64,000 nt of DNA from Chrysophaeum taylorii (Eukaryota; Sar; Pelagophyceae; Pelagomonadales; Pelagomonadaceae). The notes under the pieces were generated by a model, which saw only the letters and a program-made list of their open reading frames with translations, searched no databases and was not told the origin of the DNA. Both the position numbers and the translations under genes were made by a program. Shown piece after piece: positions 36,431 through 47,700 of this stretch. Location: positions 372,001-436,000 of the forward strand of contig JAQMWT010000362.1 in the NCBI GenBank assembly GCA_029834535.1, written 5' to 3'. Numbering within the stretch: the first letter of the stretch is position 1; every line of letters begins with the position of its first letter.

Positions 36431-37585
36431 ATGGCGTACTCGCGCGCGACACGCGATGCGTACGTGACGATCGCCCTCGTCCTCCGGCGCGCCGGCGTGC
36501 CCGAGGGCGTGCTGCGCGGAACCATGTCGCAGCTGGTGCTGCACCGTCGCGTCTCGCGCGCGGCGCACCCAACGCGGCGCAAGGGCCACCCGTTGCCCGC
36601 CATCGTGACGGCGCTGTTCTACGCGACCCCATTGCGCCGCGACCTCCTCCGCATGCTCCACGAGTCGTCGGACCGGCGGATGATCGCGCAGATCACGGAC
36701 GCGGCGACCCACGAGCCTCTACGGTGCAGGGACGCGACGATCCGACTGGCCGAGGCGCTGGAGAAGATGCTTGCCGACGACGGCGACGCGACGGGCGGCG
36801 TCTCGCTCGCCGCGTGGGCCGCCGAGCTCGAGGCCCTCGCCGCCAAGGCCGACGTCGACGTCCCCCTCTACGCCCCGGCCGACTGGTACCGCCTCGCGAA
36901 CGTCGTTCTCACGAGTCTTCCGACGGCGTTGACCGAAAAACACCTCGGCGGCTTTACGTCCGTTCACCGCTACGCCTTCTCGGAATGCCAGCACGAGCTC
37001 GAAGAAGTCGACGACTCGGCCCTCGTCCAGAGCGCTTCGGCCGCCGGCACCCGCAGCCTCCTCGAGGCGCTCACCACCGAGAGGCCGCCCGTCCCGGTTC
37101 GCGCGATCCAGTGCCCGCTCTGCCACCGCGTTGGTCGGATGACCCACGCCGAAACCCCTGTGTCCAGGCTCGCCCGGGACTCGCCGCCCACCACCCTCTG
37201 GATTCTCCTCTTCCGCAACGACCCCCAATCCTCGGGTCTGCTCCGCCACGCCGTCGACTTCCCCCTCGAGCTCGGCATCGACGCCAACGGCGCCCTCACC
37301 GATCGATGTCGCCGCCCCGACCACCACGACATCGTCTATTACCTCTACGCTGTCCTCGTCTACTTCTCAAACGACGAGCGCAGCAACCCCCCCCCCGAGT
37401 TCGAAGGCGACTCGGGGGGTCGCTTTTCCCTTTGCGTCTATTTCGGACCCGACGACGGCTTCTACTGGATACAGGACCAAAAGCCCGCCATCCCGCTCCG
37501 CGGCCCCCAGGCCACTACCCTGCTCCACAACCACTCCCACGCTGCCCTCTACTCGGCGGAACCCCCCGACGCCCGCGCAACATGA
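36431..37585 (+). CDS. USP-like ubiquitin-hydrolase fold protein, probable pseudoenzyme
   Basis: 384 residues from ATG 36431 (MAYSRATRDAYV); the frame continues upstream into the promoter shared with primase. The text follows the USP fold: PLPAIVTALFYATPLRRDLL resembles the region after the Cys box, IQCPLCHRVGRM the finger, TTLWILLFRNDPQSSG the LxLxRF strand, VDFPLELGID the FP...L strand, and YYLYAVLVYFSNDERSN with DDGFYWIQDQKPAI the C-terminal His-box strands. The expected catalytic Cys in GNTCF and the His in GHY are not seen (GRFSLCVYFG stands in the latter place), so it is probably inactive and may bind ubiquitin or act as a scaffold. The identification is from strand order and is moderate. 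Confidence 0.45.
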   Translation: MAYSRATRDAYVTIALVLRRAGVPEGVLRGTMSQLVLHRRVSRAAHPTRRKGHPLPAIVTALFYATPLRRDLLRMLHESSDRRMIAQITDAATHEPLRCRDATIRLAEALEKMLADDGDATGGVSLAAWAAELEALAAKADVDVPLYAPADWYRLANVVLTSLPTALTEKHLGGFTSVHRYAFSECQHELEEVDDSALVQSASAAGTRSLLEALTTERPPVPVRAIQCPLCHRVGRMTHAETPVSRLARDSPPTTLWILLFRNDPQSSGLLRHAVDFPLELGIDANGALTDRCRRPDHHDIVYYLYAVLVYFSNDERSNPPPEFEGDSGGRFSLCVYFGPDDGFYWIQDQKPAIPLRGPQATTLLHNHSHAALYSAEPPDARAT

Positions 37586-38049
37586 CCGTGGTGGCGGCGT
37601 CGTGGAGTTTTTTTTTTAATCTCCACCGCCTCGCTTTGGGCTATTTGTTTCTATGTGTGCACCGACCGTGTGGATCTGAAAATAAATACCTACGTCGTTG
37701 CTTTTTTGGAGTGGTGTGCACCTTTTGTATGGGTGGGTGGGTGGGGGGATTGCCCTTAGAGACCGCCTTCTTTTTTTTCGACCCGTGGTCGGAGGAGTGT
37801 TTAGTAAAACCCCGTCCTGCGCGATCTGCATTCACGACGAGTATCTTCTTGAGGGTGGTACATACCCGTCGATACGTGCCCAATCAAAGAGAAGAAAACA
37901 ACCGAGATCGGGGGGGATTCTGTGGCGCGGCCCCAGAGGTTGGTGGCGGCATTGGTTGCGTACTACTCGCCGACCTATTTCTTCTTCTTCTTCTTCTTCT
38001 TGTTTGGAGAAGAAGATGGCGAAGTGTTATTATGCTGATGGGGACTTTA
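37586..38049. other. Convergent 3'-3' spacer
   Basis: 464 bp between the USP-like gene and ispF. It holds T runs near 37611-37617 and 37770-37777, a (GGGT)n stretch near 37731-37747 and a (TTC)n run at 37978-38000. No open frame is convincing. Confidence 0.55.
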
Positions 38050-38679
38050 CTACTTTGGCGGCACCTTGAACAAGGAAATGACAACGTGACACTCGAGAGC
38101 GCGGCATTCGCCGACCGCGTCGACTTTTTCGTGCGTCCGTGCCTTGACGTTGACGCTGCTGAGGCTAGTCCGAAGCAGACGGCTCAAATTTTCGCGCATG
38201 AGCGTCTTGACCGAGTGGCCTTGGAACTCGACGTTGACGCGCGGTTTCTGGCAGATAAGAGTGACGTCGCAGTTCCCGACGCGGTAACCCCGATCGCGCA
38301 TGCGCCTGTACGCCTCCTCCATAAAAAGTTCAGAGTTGGCGCCGCGAAGCCTTGGGTCGTCGTCCGGAAACAGTTGACCGATGTCCGGGAGCGTCAGCGC
38401 GCCAAGGATCGCGTCCACGACCGAGTGGTACACCACGTCGCCGTCCGAGTGGGCGACGGTCCCGAGCTCGAAGTCGGGAGCCATCTCTCCATCGAATCTC
38501 ACCCCGCTGATCACCACCGGCTGGCCCGCCTCGGCGCGCGATGCCATGCGGTGGATGTCGTAGCCGTGCCCCACTCGCATGGCGATCTCGGCGTCGACGG
38601 TCGTCGCCATCTGCAACGCCGCGAGACCGAATCCACGCACCACATGGACGGCCGCGATCAACAAGACGCGGTACTTCAT
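38050..38679 (-). CDS. ispF: 2-C-methyl-D-erythritol 2,4-cyclodiphosphate synthase (plastid MEP pathway)
   Basis: 209 residues from the ATG at 38679 (MKYRVLLIAAVHVV). IspF cyclises CDP-methylerythritol 2-phosphate, releasing CMP, in plastid isoprenoid synthesis. Metal ligands are visible: Asp41 and His43 in RVGHGYDIHRM, and the signature AHSDGDVVYHSVVDAILGAL, followed by DIGQLFPDDDP and the C-terminal NVKARTHEKVDAVGE. The core length is normal. The N-terminus is a hydrophobic signal-like run followed by RGFGLAALQ; a Phe right after the predicted cleavage fits the bipartite plastid targeting of algae with secondary red plastids. An upstream extension of the frame to 38856 lacks protein character. 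Confidence 0.93.
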   Translation of the reverse strand: MKYRVLLIAAVHVVRGFGLAALQMATTVDAEIAMRVGHGYDIHRMASRAEAGQPVVISGVRFDGEMAPDFELGTVAHSDGDVVYHSVVDAILGALTLPDIGQLFPDDDPRLRGANSELFMEEAYRRMRDRGYRVGNCDVTLICQKPRVNVEFQGHSVKTLMRENLSRLLRTSLSSVNVKARTHEKVDAVGECRALECHVVISLFKVPPK

Positions 38680-38874
38680 CTTCGCGACTTTCTTCGTATT
38701 AGGGTAAGTATTAAATATGAAGTAGGGGCGAATACATAAATTACCCCACCCCCAAGAATACCTGAACGGGATAGATAGATAGATACCCTCTTCTGCCTCC
38801 CAGAGTGCACTCACTAGTTTCGAACAAGTCAGTCGACCTGCAAAAACCCTCGTCAATACTTTTTTGCTCCCGAT

Positions 38875-39603
38875 ATGCCTCCGCCGGCCAAACCCCCGCG
38901 GTTGTCGTCTGGGTACTTCGCGTTGTCGGGGTACGATGGGCTCGTGCGGTGCCGCGTGGAGGTCAAGTCGGAGTCGCCTTCGTCAGATCTGGAAGTGTCG
39001 GAGGAGGTGTTGGAGGTGGTGGAGGCCCCGATCGACGAGCTGGACCCCGACGTGACGGCGCTGTGCCGGAGTGAGCTCGAAAGGCTCGAGGCGGCGCGGC
39101 GGGCCGACGAGATGGCCAAGGCGCAGCGCGCCGAGGCGCGGCGCGAGGCCCAGGCCCGGCGCGAGCGAGCGGAGGCGGATGCCCAGGCAGCGGCCGAGCG
39201 GCAGGAGGCGCAGCGCGCGGCCGACGCCGAGCGCGAGCGCAAGCTGCGCATCGAGCAGGCGCGGCGCGAAGTGGCCGACCGAGACCGGCGCCGGGCGAAC
39301 GACGTCGCGCGCGAGCAGGCGCACCTCGAGGATGCGCGCCAGCGAGCGGAGGCGCGGCGCGCGGCTCGCGAGGCGGAGGAGGCGGAGGCTCGGGCGCTTC
39401 AGGCGGACCGCGAAGCGACCCTGCGGCTCGATGAGAGCTACGCCAAGCGCATCGCCGTTGAGGGCGACCACGAGCACGACGACACCCTCGCCCGACTCAA
39501 GGACCTCACGGGCCAAGACGACCAGACCTGCCGCTTCTTTCTCGACTGCGCCGGCGGCGACCTCAGCCAAGCCTTCCAGATCTGGGAACAGAGCCGCGCC
39601 TAA
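38875..39603 (+). CDS. Coiled-coil protein with C-terminal UBA-like domain
   Basis: 242 residues. An N-terminal segment of about 55 residues is followed by a long charged helix (about residues 60-185) rich in Ala, Arg, Glu and Gln, clearly a coiled coil. The last 40 residues (LARLKDLTGQDDQTCRFFLD, then CAGGDLSQAFQIWEQS) look like a UBA-like fold of the p47/UBXD type, whose FLDxAGGDLxxA motif binds ubiquitin or NEDD8. Inference: a ubiquitin-linked adaptor. Its TAA (39601-39603) overlaps the TAG of the convergent tadA gene. Confidence 0.65.
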   Translation: MPPPAKPPRLSSGYFALSGYDGLVRCRVEVKSESPSSDLEVSEEVLEVVEAPIDELDPDVTALCRSELERLEAARRADEMAKAQRAEARREAQARRERAEADAQAAAERQEAQRAADAERERKLRIEQARREVADRDRRRANDVAREQAHLEDARQRAEARRAAREAEEAEARALQADREATLRLDESYAKRIAVEGDHEHDDTLARLKDLTGQDDQTCRFFLDCAGGDLSQAFQIWEQSRA

Positions 39604-40145
39604 AACACCTCCTCCTCCCCTCGTGGACCGCCAAAACCGAGGAGCTGGAGGTTGCGGCCGGTCCGGCGTTGCTTGAAAAAATCCTTGAGAAGGCGGGTGG
39701 CCTCCTCGCGGCGCACCCCGCCGTCGATAGTGAGCGAGTGGAAGGGGTGGCCGTCCCAGGTATCGACGGCGCCGAGGCGGAGGTCGGGTGCCGCGTAAAC
39801 GACGCGGGCCACGCGGAAGGCGTGGGCAGCGGCGAGGCACATAGCGCAGGGTTCGAGGGTCGAGTAGAGGGTCGCGTCGAGGAGGCGCCAGTTCCGGGCG
39901 CTGTGCGCGGCGCGGCGCATGCACAACATCTCGGCGTGCGCGCTCGCGTCGGCGAGGTGCTCGACTTGATTGTGCGCCGTCGCCACGACCTCGCCGTCGC
40001 GCACGAGGACGGCCCCCACGGGAACCTCGTTGATCGCCGCGGCGCGCTGCGCCTGCTGGAGCGCGAGGCCCATGAAGTGGTCGTCACTCAAGGCGGCGGC
40101 GGCGGCGGCGGCGGCGGCGGTACCCCACAACCACCAAACCCTCAT
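39600..40145 (-). CDS. tadA: tRNA-specific adenosine deaminase, organelle-type
   Basis: 181 residues. Converts the wobble adenosine of tRNA to inosine. Zinc ligands and catalytic Glu are in place: SAHAEM (His69, Glu71) and EPCAMC (Cys99, Cys102); the core begins DDHFMGLALQQAQRAAAINE with PVGAVLVRDGEVVATAHN, as in bacterial TadA/ADAT2. The first 19 residues (MRVWWLWGTAAAAAAAAAL) are hydrophobic and Ala-rich (a GCC repeat), suggesting an organelle signal; one such enzyme normally serves plastid tRNA-Arg. Divergent from the coiled-coil gene at 40278 with 132 bp between starts. Confidence 0.9.
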   Translation of the reverse strand: MRVWWLWGTAAAAAAAAALSDDHFMGLALQQAQRAAAINEVPVGAVLVRDGEVVATAHNQVEHLADASAHAEMLCMRRAAHSARNWRLLDATLYSTLEPCAMCLAAAHAFRVARVVYAAPDLRLGAVDTWDGHPFHSLTIDGGVRREEATRLLKDFFKQRRTGRNLQLLGFGGPRGEEEVF

Positions 40146-40277
40146 GACTTTCCGGTTCCCGGCGACATCCCCGCAACTCCTTTTACCTCCTCCCCCTCTA
40201 CCTCGCTGCCAGCCAACTATACTTTACTTTACTTTACCTTCGAAATTAGAGTAAACCTTCTACCTTTTTTTTTGAAC

Positions 40278-41588
40278 ATGGCAACAACGACAACGGCGGC
40301 AAAGGGCCCCGCCTGGGTGCCCGCCGGGCGGCGGCACAAGGCATGGGAAACGATTCCCGTGGTGGAGCCGCAGTACCCGCGCAAGGCCCCCAAGGAGATT
40401 GCCTCGGGGATATCTTTCCGGGGACCCGACTTGCCGGGGGCGCGATGCGTCGAACTCGTCAAGGTGTGCGACTTCTACGAGGCCAAGGCCTCGGGGGGGT
40501 ACGTCGACTCGGCAATGTGCGGGCGGTACCTCCATGCGATGGCCCGCGAGGTGCGCGCGCTCGCCGCGGCGCTGCGGGAGTCGGAGAAGCGGCGGCGGCT
40601 TCGCGTGCGCGAGCTCGAGACGGTCTGCGAAGAGTGGGAAGCCCACTTTGGGAGTGCGACGCAGGGCGAGCTGGGAATCGTTCCCATGACCCCGGCGGCG
40701 GTCGCCGCGCAGGGCAAGTGCCTGCGCGAGCAGCTGGCGGCCGCGCGCGCGGAGGCTGCCGTCGCGAGCGCCGCGAGCGCCGACGCCCGAGCCGCTTCGC
40801 ACCGCGAGCTCGAGCAGTACCAGGCCGCGGCGCGGTCCCACGCCGAGCGCGTGCGTGCGCACCATGCCGCCGAGACCGAGGCCCGCGCGCTCGACGCGGA
40901 CCGTCGACTCGCGGACGCCGCTTCCGACGCGGCCGCGCGCCGCGACGACGACCTCCGAGCTCGGGAGAGGCGGCGATGGGACGAGCGGCGGGCCTTCGCG
41001 GAGACCCTCGGCGCCGCGAGAGACGAGACGGCGGCCCTAAAAACGCGCGTCGCGGACCTCGAGCGACAACTGAAAGCTACGCGGGACGACCTCGACGCCA
41101 AAAACGCCGCGCTCAGAGCCGCGGCGGCCGAAGTCGCCAACGCGCGGGCACTAAGGCGCGACGCCGTCGAGGAGGCCCTGCGAGCCCAGGCCGCGGTTCG
41201 ACGAGCGACCCAGACCGATCAGGCCTCGCAGTGTCCCGCGGCCCGGGGCGACACCATAACCTTCAAATTTCGCACTCCGTCGAAACCCAAATCCCGCTCC
41301 ATCGTCGCCCTCGGCGTCCCGCCGACCATGGCCGCCAGCGACCTCTGCGCCGCGATCGCCTCGCGCCTCGGCGTCGACATCCTCTCGGCGGCCCCCCGTC
41401 GCGCCCTCGCCGTCGATGGCGCTCGCCACTTTGACTTGCTCGCGGCGACCCCTGAGGACGCGACGCGCCTCGTCGAGGCCCGAGCCCTCCCGGACGCCGC
41501 CCCCGACGTCCTCGTCATTCCACGCTTTCTCCGCGAGCCCCCTACGTCCACCCCGCAGCCCGCCTCGCTCCCAGATTTCCCCCTATAA
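40278..41588 (+). CDS. Coiled-coil protein of unknown function with a small C-terminal domain
   Basis: 436 residues from the ATG at 40278 (MATTTTAAKGPAW); the open frame upstream is antisense to tadA. A basic, Pro-containing N-terminus (about 60 residues) leads into a long Ala/Arg/Glu coiled coil (residues about 90-325, e.g. LKTRVADLERQLKATRDDL). The last ~100 residues form a compact domain (DTITFKFRTPSKPKSRSIVA, DLCAAIASRLGVDI, VLVIPRFLREP) whose strand-helix order recalls a ubiquitin-like fold such as DWNN, but this is weak. I cannot name a family. Possibly cytoskeletal or ciliary given the long coil. Confidence 0.6.
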   Translation: MATTTTAAKGPAWVPAGRRHKAWETIPVVEPQYPRKAPKEIASGISFRGPDLPGARCVELVKVCDFYEAKASGGYVDSAMCGRYLHAMAREVRALAAALRESEKRRRLRVRELETVCEEWEAHFGSATQGELGIVPMTPAAVAAQGKCLREQLAAARAEAAVASAASADARAASHRELEQYQAAARSHAERVRAHHAAETEARALDADRRLADAASDAAARRDDDLRARERRRWDERRAFAETLGAARDETAALKTRVADLERQLKATRDDLDAKNAALRAAAAEVANARALRRDAVEEALRAQAAVRRATQTDQASQCPAARGDTITFKFRTPSKPKSRSIVALGVPPTMAASDLCAAIASRLGVDILSAAPRRALAVDGARHFDLLAATPEDATRLVEARALPDAAPDVLVIPRFLREPPTSTPQPASLPDFPL

Positions 41589-41709
41589 AAAGAACCAACC
41601 ACCACCAAAAGTGTCGGAAGATTTTTTTGTTGGTTTCTACTTGTAGTGAGTGTTTTCTGCTGTGGTAAAAAGTGTGATGATGATGACCTAGTATACTGTG
41701 TTGAAAAAA

Positions 41710-44700
41710 ATGGGCGCCGTCCTGGCCGCCGAGACGGTCGCGCCCTCGACGACGGCGCCGGTGTCGTCGTTCGAGGTCTCGAACTTCACTCGCAGCCTGT
41801 GCCTGGAAAGTGAGTGGAACTGCTCCGCGCCGGCTACCGTCTTTGCCAGAGACGCTCTCCTTCTCACGACCGACGCCGACGCCTCCCTGCGCTACGACAC
41901 GCCCTTCGCGTCGACGCGGTCGATCACGGTGGTGGCGAGCTTCGAGACCACCGACGCCTCGGCCCAGCAGTTCGTATCCTTGCTGAGAGACGAGGCCAAT
42001 GGGGGCATCGTCGTCGAGATCGGACCCGGGTCCCGCGTCCGGCTCGACGGCAACTCGGCGGCCGAGTGCAAAAACATGTCTGACGAAGGTTCGACCTATT
42101 CCTACGATTACGAAGGTTCGACCTACGACTTGTACGTGCAGAACTCTGACGAAGGTTCGACGTACTCCTACGATAACGAAGGCTCGACCACCTACGACAC
42201 TTACTTGCGGAACTCGACGTACTCGTACGATTACGAAGGCTCGACCACCTACGACACTTACTTGCGGAACTCGACGTACTCGTACGATTACGAAGGCTCG
42301 ACCACCTACGACTCGTACTTGCGTAACTCGTCGTACTCGTACGATTACGAAAGTTCCACGAACGGCTCGTACTTGCGGAAGTCTTACGAAGGTTTGTCGT
42401 ACTCCTACGATTACGAAGGTTCGACGTACGACTTGTACGCGCGGATCGATCAAGACGAGATGGTCGTCAACCTCAAGTCGTCCTCGTCCGATTGCGCGTT
42501 GTATTCTACGAAGGGTCTTGCTACCGTCTTCGAAGGAGACGACGCCTTCCTGTCCTTCGGCGGCGCGCACACGTCCTGGATCTCCTTGGCCGCCTCGGAC
42601 GAGCCCCCGACCTCAGCACCCACGTCGATTAACCCGAGCCGCTGCGTCGTCGTCGCCGTCGCGATGGACGAGTCGGGCAGCATGTTCGGCGAACAAGCGT
42701 GGCTCCCGGGCGAGCTTTCGGCTATATTTGCCAACGTCGAAGCGCGGAACTTCACGTCGTTCAACGTGCTCTGCGTCTCGGGATTCGGGGGAACCGAGAG
42801 CCCCAGAGATCTCGGTTGTTCGTGGTTCACGAGTTCGACCGATTACGACGCCACCTTCGAACCTTTTGTGCTCGACGGCTTCCTCGAAGACGGGTACCAG
42901 GGCCTCGAACTTGCCGTGAACATATCGGCGACCTTCATCGCAGAGCATCGGGAGACCTTCGACGCCGCGTGTACGTCGGTCGTCCGCGCGGCCATCCTCG
43001 TGACCGACGAAGATCGCGACGTTATCGACGCGGCGCTCACCTACGACGCCATAGCCGACCTCCTCCGCGAGGACGACTGGATCCTCAACGTCATCGTCTC
43101 CATCGCGGTATCGGACTCCACGATTGGGGTCAACCGCCACGGAGGCACGATCGAAGCCACCGGCAACGGCACCTACGCGGAGACTCCCGCCGGCACGGTC
43201 GACAACCGCACGGTCAGCTCGTATGCGGGAAACACCAAGGCTGACTACGTCGACCTTGCCTGGGACAACGCTGGAATCGCGTGGAACCTCGAGGTCCTAA
43301 GGGAGGGCGGCGCCTCCGCCGAGTCCTTTTCGAGTGCCTTCGTCGACGTCAAGGTCGAGGAAATCACGTCGCAGACTTTCTCGCCGACGGAGGCGCCGGT
43401 ACTCGCGACGCTCTCGCCGACGCCCTTGCCCACGAAGGCGACGACTTCACCTAAGCCCACTCCCGCCCCGACGGAAACGACTTATGTGCCAACAATACCT
43501 CGCGCGTACCCGCCGACGCCGTTGAATTTACCGCCCACTCCAAAACCGTCGCCGTTGCCAACGCCCGTGCCGACGGTGTTCGTGGATTCCACGCCTCGGC
43601 CGAGCCCTCAGGCGACCGCTACCGGGACGCCCACTCTAAAACCGTCGCCGTTACCAACGCCCGTGCCGACGGTGTTCGTGGATTCCACGCCTCGGCCGAG
43701 CCCTCAGGCGACCGCTCCCGGGATCGACACGCCCCACCCTTCGACGCCAAACCCGACGACGGGGCAGCCTACGACGTCACAACCCTCGACTCCGCCGACT
43801 AACGGTCTTACGAGTGCTCCCAGCCCGCGCTCGAGTCCCGATCCAAGCTTGCCATTGCACACGACGCCGAAACCGACGATACTACCGTCGAACTTGCTAA
43901 ACCAATCACCCACTCGCGCCTTAGTTCCCGAGCCCTCTCTCTCCCCGATCCCGCGGCCGACAAACCCTCCGACGCACCAACCCGTTCATCAGCCGACGAC
44001 GTGCCCAACTCGGGACCCGACGCTGGCGCTGACATTACCGCCACTCCAGTCACCCACGCCCGGGCCCGTCGCGCCAGCACCGGATACCAACGTGCCAACG
44101 CCCAAACCTCTTCCATCGCCAAAGCCTAGTGTATCACCTGTACATGACCCCACGCTGTCGCCGACACCCGAGCCGACGCCTGCACCAGTCCCCGAGCCAA
44201 CACCCGCGCCACAACATAAGCCGACTCTGTCTCCACAACCCGATCCCACGCGCGCTCCAATACCCGATCCCACGCGCGCGCCGATATACGATCCCACGCG
44301 CGCGCCAGTACCCGATCCCACGCGGGCGCCAGTACTACCTGATCCCACGCGGGCGCCAGTACTACCTGATCCCACGCGGGCGCCAGTACCCGACCCCACG
44401 CGTGCGCCGGTACCCGACCCCACGCGTGCGCCGGTACCCGACCCCACGCGTGCGCCGGTACCCGACCCCACGCGTGCGCCAGTACCCGACCCCACGCGTG
44501 CGCCAGTAACCGACCCCACGCTTTCGCCAGTACCCGGACCTCCGTCGCCACAACGCAGTCCCACGACGCAGCCCACTGCGCTCGAAGCCACTGCCTTTCC
44601 AACAACTGATGCGCCAGCGGCAACCCCAACGGTCGATCCGAGCGGCGCGCTTCCGTCGTCGTCGACTAGTACAGAATCGGCGGCGCCGGCAGCGAGCTCG

Positions 44701-47700
44701 TTCCGCGTCGCGATCACTACCGGTATCGTGTTGGATAGTCTCGACGCCGGCGCGTTCAACGCCGACGAGACCGCGCGATCGAGCTTTAGGGAGTCAATGG
44801 CAGACGTGCTGGAGGACTTCGAGACGACTTCGGAAGATATCAGCAACATCTTGGCATCGCCGCGGTCGAGTCGCCGGCGGCTCGACGAGTCTTCCTCGTC
44901 GTCGTCGAACTCCTCCGACGTGAGCTTCGCGGCAAACGTGACCACGACATCGCTCGACGCCGTGGTAGAAGACGTCAAGGCCGTGCTGTTAACGGCCGCC
45001 ACGGACGGAACGTTTGACGACCTCGTCGCTAACTTGAATGCGGCGAGCGACGCCATCACCGACAGCACGGAGTTCAACGAGGATCTTTCTCTGAGACTTA
45101 TCGACGAGTTAACAGGAATCGTGGGCGGGACATCGCCCACGCCGAGTTGCGCCGCGCCGGACTCCCCGAGCCTGGTTTCGGTCCAGTTTGTCTCGACGGG
45201 TTCGAGCGTGGTCGCGACCTTCGACCAGGACACCGACCAGGGCGGTTTGGCGAGCGGAAAGCTGTTCGAGTGTACCGTCCTTTTCGACGCCATTCCGACT
45301 GGCCTCGCGTGCAGCTGGATCTCTCCAAGTCAAGTGGAGGCCGAGACGGGCGATTCAGAAATCAATATTGGCTCAAACTGGACGCTGCGGGCTAACGTGA
45401 TCGCGAGTTCGTGCGACGACGACTGCGCGTGCTCTGCGTTGGCTGAGAGGCAGACCGTCGCTGTCGCCGGACCGGACGCGGCCATCGTGCCGGTTGTCGT
45501 GTTTCAGGCTCCCTCGACCGTCTCGATTTGCGCCGATCTCGGCGTCGATGCCTACCTTTCGTCGGGCTCGACGTCCCACGACTGGGTTCGCGTCGACTGG
45601 ACCATCTCGTCGTCTGAGGCGTCTTCGCAGCAGCAGCAGCAGCAGCTTCTTCTCGAGGATCTCGCGCGGAACGCGACCGGATCTCTCGTCCTTGCGATCT
45701 CGACGGAGCAGTTGTCAGCGCTCTACGAGGCCGACGCGCGCTCCCTCACCTTCTCCCTCGAGCTAGTCAATTATTTCGACGAGACGGGCGTTGGGTCCAT
45801 CGATGTTCAACTCTCGCCCGACCCGCGACCAACAGTCAAAATCGTCGGCGGGACCGCGGCGCGCGACGTGTTTCGACCCGATTTGCTGTCTGTGAACGCG
45901 TACGCGACTCCAGCGTCCTGCGTTGCGTCCGACGTCGTAAACCTCGAGTACGCGTGGACGTTGACTTTTAAGGGAGGCGAGAGCACGGGTCTCGAGTCGA
46001 CGAGCAACGACCCGCGCGAGTTTCGCCTTCCCGCGCACTCGCTCCAAGCCCTCGCGACGTATACCCTCGAAGTGATGGTCACCGACTTGGAAACGGGAAA
46101 TTTCAGCACGACGTCGGTCGACCTCGAGTGTCTCCAGTCGGACCTCGTCGCGTCGATCGACGGCGGCAACCGATCGATCTCGCAGCGCGGCGTCGAAGAA
46201 ATATCTGCCGAGCTCTCGAGAGACCCCGACGTTTTCGGAGAGTCATCGTTTGAACTGCTCAGTTATGCCTGGACTTGTGCTAACCTCGACTTCGCGGGCG
46301 ATCAATCCTGCGAGCGCGCGATCGTCGGAAACACGACAAACGCGTCGATTTTGCTCGTCGACAAGGAAGTCTTGGGCTTCACGAGCTTCTTGTTCGCAGT
46401 GCGCGTGAGTCGCCCCGGCAGGACTGCGCAGACGGACTCTGTCGTCATCGAACATACCATCGACCCTCCCTCGGTGTTTGTGACGACGCGGACCTCGACG
46501 CCTCCCGCCAACAACCGTCTCGTGATCACGGGTGTCGCGCTCGCGTACCGATTGCTCGACGAGCAGCTTGTGACGCGGCGGCGTTTGAACACGACGTGGA
46601 GCCTTTCATCGGGCGCGTTCGCCGACGACCAGAGCCTCGCCGACGTGTCGCGCACCGACCTCGCCTATTCGCTGATCGAGAACACGTTCGACGGCTGCGA
46701 AGACAACGACGCGACGTGGTACAAGCGCGGCGATCCCTCCAGAGATTGTGCGTCGTCGTATCTTCTTTACCGTGAGTTAGATCGCGCAGGCGAGTGGGTT
46801 TTCGATTATTCGGCGGCGCGGTGCGACGCGCGCGGCGAGGACGGGCGCTTCGCGAGCGAAGGATGCCCGGTGAGCTGTTCGAACGGGTGTCAGTTCACGC
46901 GAAGCGACGTGTTTCTGCTCGTGAACCCCGACTCGCTCATCGAAGGCTCGTCCTACACGTTTCGGCTCGAAGCGACGTTGACGGGGGCGTCGGACGTGGG
47001 CGTTGCGACCGTCGACCTCTCCGTCCCGCGGTCGCCGCGCGGCGGCGACGTCGAGACGAGCCCCAGCCGCGGCATCACGCTGGAGACCGCGTTCACGATC
47101 CGAGCGACCAAGTGGGAAGGCAACGAGCCTCCGCTCAGGTGATTCGCGCACAATTATTATTATTATTATTTATTATCTCCGCACAAACAAAATTGTTGTG
47201 GCACCACCGCAGATACCGGTTCGAAGTGGCGGGCGGTCAGGTCCTCCGGTTATCGACCGAAGACTCCGTGGCCGAAGACGTGATCCTGCCGGTCGGGGCA
47301 GCTTGCGCGGGCGGTACCGCCGCAGTCGTCGACTGTAACGTGACGCTCGTCGTGGCCATCACCGACAATATCGGCGCCAGCACGGACGCCGGAATCGTCG
47401 CGCAGGTCAACCCGACTTTTCTCAACAGTACTCGGCTCCTCGTCGTCGTTCAGAACCTCCTCGAGCAGGCCAAGGCGGCGAGCGCGTACGAAAACGTCTG
47501 CAACGTCGCCATCGCCGCGGCACTCTCGAGTCCCGACGACTCCCAGCTCCTGGAACTCCTCGTGTCGAGCATCGCCGAGGCGCGGGAGCTCTCCCAGGGT
47601 ACGGCGGAACAGACCGAGCTGTTCGCCGCGTGTCTCGAGGCGGTCGTGACCGACTCGAGCGCGCTGGCCCGCGAGACTGCGGGGACCGCGTTGACGGAGA

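Noticed and set aside
41698-41709. Start of the polycystin-like gene at a GTG codon
   Set aside because: A proper ATG lies twelve bases downstream at 41710; nuclear genes rarely start at GTG.
42084-44560. CRISPR-like repeat arrays
   Set aside because: The arrays are in-frame protein repeats without spacers, and the DNA is eukaryotic.
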